A stretch of DNA of 64,000 nucleotides, from assembly GCF_001691555.1 (NCBI RefSeq), contig NZ_MAYN01000008.1, positions 1,728,682 through 1,792,681 of the forward strand, written 5' to 3'. Position numbers and translations under genes: made by a program. This DNA is from Pantoea eucrina (GTDB lineage Bacteria > Pseudomonadota > Gammaproteobacteria > Enterobacterales > Enterobacteriaceae). Below the pieces are notes generated by a model, which had not been told where the DNA came from, ran no database searches, and was given only the letters and a program-made list of their open reading frames with translations. Positions within the stretch are counted from its first letter, which is position 1; each line of letters starts with the position of its first letter. Shown piece by piece: positions 63,299 through 64,000 of the stretch.

Positions 63299-63406
63299 AT
63301 GAACTGGAATAAAATTTTTATCGGTACGCTGTTCGCGATTATGGCGATTGGCGGCATGGGTGGCATGATGCTGGTAGGCTACAGCCTTATTCTGCATACC
63401 CGGTAA
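63299..63406 (+). CDS. yohO: YohO, 35-residue membrane microprotein
   Basis: This 35-residue single-helix protein aligns end to end with E. coli YohO (35): the pattern FxxMAxGGxGGxMLxGYxxIL is kept. The helix covers about residues 6-32 and is glycine- and methionine-rich. The function is unknown. It lies 81 bases after mlrA, and its last 20 bases overlap the convergent yehW 3' end. It was too short to stand out by length; the conservation decides the call. Confidence 0.88.
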   Translation: MNWNKIFIGTLFAIMAIGGMGGMMLVGYSLILHTR

Positions 63407-64000
63407 ACCAGCGCTGTACCCGCTCCAGTAGCCGATCGCAAATCAGCGCCAGCAGCGCAACCAGTATGGCTCCCTGAATGACATAGGCGGTGTTAAAGCC
63501 GCTCAGACCAATGATCACGGGCGAGCCGAGGCTGGCAGCGCCTACTGTAGACGCAATAGCTGCTGTGCCGATATTGATCATCACCGATGTACGTATGCCT
63601 GCCATCATTACCGGCGCAGCCAGCGCCAGTTCAATCTGCCAGAGGCGCCGCCACGGCCCCATGCCCAGTCCGGTTGCGATCTCCCGGTTACTGGCCGGTA
63701 AGCTCTCAATGCCCGCCAGCGTCCCCTGCAGCACCGGCAATACGCCATAAAGAAACAGCGCCACAATGGCAGGCGTGGCGCCAAACCCCATTACCGGCAC
63801 GGCAATCGCTAACACTGCAACCGGCGGGATCGTCTGCCCTGCCGCCGCCAGCGTTTCCAGCGTTGGACGGAACGCACGGCCACAGCGGCGCGTAGCGAAA
63901 ATTGCCCCGCCCGCGCCCACGATCACTGCCAGCAGGGTGCCACTTGCGACCAGCCAGAGATGGGCCAGCGTCAGGCGCCAGAAGCTCTCCTGCTGATACA
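63387..64000 (-). CDS. yehW: YehW, osmoprotectant/betaine ABC transporter permease (5' end outside window)
   Basis: These 204 codons (3' part) of a permease continue beyond base 64000. Visible blocks are [16 protein letters not shown] at the edge, [20 protein letters not shown], the EAA loop with GLGMGPWRR, and [18 protein letters not shown] and [14 protein letters not shown], all matching E. coli YehW (243). YehWXYZ imports glycine betaine with low affinity (YehZ is OsmF). It is the last gene of the operon, convergent with yohO. Confidence 0.92.
   Translation of the reverse strand, partial: YQQESFWRLTLAHLWLVASGTLLAVIVGAGGAIFATRRCGRAFRPTLETLAAAGQTIPPVAVLAIAVPVMGFGATPAIVALFLYGVLPVLQGTLAGIESLPASNREIATGLGMGPWRRLWQIELALAAPVMMAGIRTSVMINIGTAAIASTVGAASLGSPVIIGLSGFNTAYVIQGAILVALLALICDRLLERVQRWFTGYAE

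Noticed and set aside
1..64000. Insertion sequence, prophage, CRISPR array, toxin-antitoxin or defence system
   Set aside because: No transposase, integrase, regularly spaced repeats with unique spacers, or defence-gene domains were found; the tandem repeats at 14874-14940 have no spacers.

Overview
The window is a contiguous piece of an enterobacterial chromosome, most likely Erwiniaceae (Pantoea/Erwinia/Mixta type). Almost every protein is a close, full-length relative of an Escherichia coli K-12 protein, and many gene blocks keep E. coli order: artQMJ-rlmC-ybjO-potIHGF-ybjN-rimK-nfsA-ybjC-grxA-ybjM-ybjL, rimO-gsiDCBA-iaaA-moeAB, ybiR-mntR-mntS-ompX-rhtA-dps-glnHPQ, ybiB-dinG and mlrA-yohO-yehW. 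The blocks are joined differently from E. coli and carry extra genes (a five-step hut histidine pathway, an EmrAB-type pump with its own outer-membrane lipoprotein, an H-NS paralogue, a sugar-porter MFS gene). The DNA is GC-rich, with AT-rich promoter regions. No tRNA, rRNA, insertion sequence, phage gene or CRISPR array was seen.

Layout. 1-1.7 kb: arginine ABC uptake (artQ end, artM, artJ). 1.7-3.4 kb: rlmC and ybjO. 3.4-7.6 kb: putrescine uptake potFGHI. 8.0-11.4 kb: ybjN, rimK, nfsA, ybjC, divergent grxA, ybjM. 11.6-15 kb: ybjL, the sigma-E dependent small RNA RybB, and two PAP2 phosphatases. 14.87-15.6 kb: a 740-base GC-rich non-coding island of inverted modules and hairpins. 15.6-19.6 kb: dacC, a HAD hydrolase, yliI and a beta carbonic anhydrase. 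19.9-30.4 kb: rimO, a DUF4385 gene, glutathione uptake gsiABCD with iaaA, and molybdopterin genes moeA-moeB. 30.5-39.1 kb: ybiT, an H-NS-like gene, a sugar MFS transporter and the three-gene drug efflux unit. 39.3-43.2 kb: ybiR, mntR, an unusual cysteine-bearing MntS-like small protein, ompX and rhtA. 43.5-46.5 kb: dps and glnHPQ. 46.6-48.3 kb: rlmF and a flavin-reductase-fold protein. 48.3-56.6 kb: hutG, hutI, hutF, hutD, hutC, hutH, hutU. 56.8-64 kb: an M20 amidohydrolase, ybiB, dinG, a GNAT/XRE pair, mlrA, yohO and the 3' part of yehW.

How it works together. Much of the region concerns nitrogen-rich small molecules: arginine, putrescine, glutathione peptides, glutamine and histidine each have an uptake or breakdown unit. 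Two units carry sigma-54 type promoters: glnH, with two adjacent NtrC boxes, and hutH, with a HutC operator on the transcription start. HutC-like operators also sit before hutC and between hutI and hutF, so the repressor appears to control all of its own cluster. Manganese control (mntR, ybiR, mntS with an MntR box over its promoter) and oxidative or envelope stress genes (dps, grxA, nfsA, rybB, ompX, dacC) make up the second theme.

The most unusual items are the MntS-like protein with a CxxCxxC head and a C-terminal CxxxC pair, the structured GC-rich island before dacC, the sigma-54/HutC layout of hutHU, and the palindromes between the XRE gene and mlrA.
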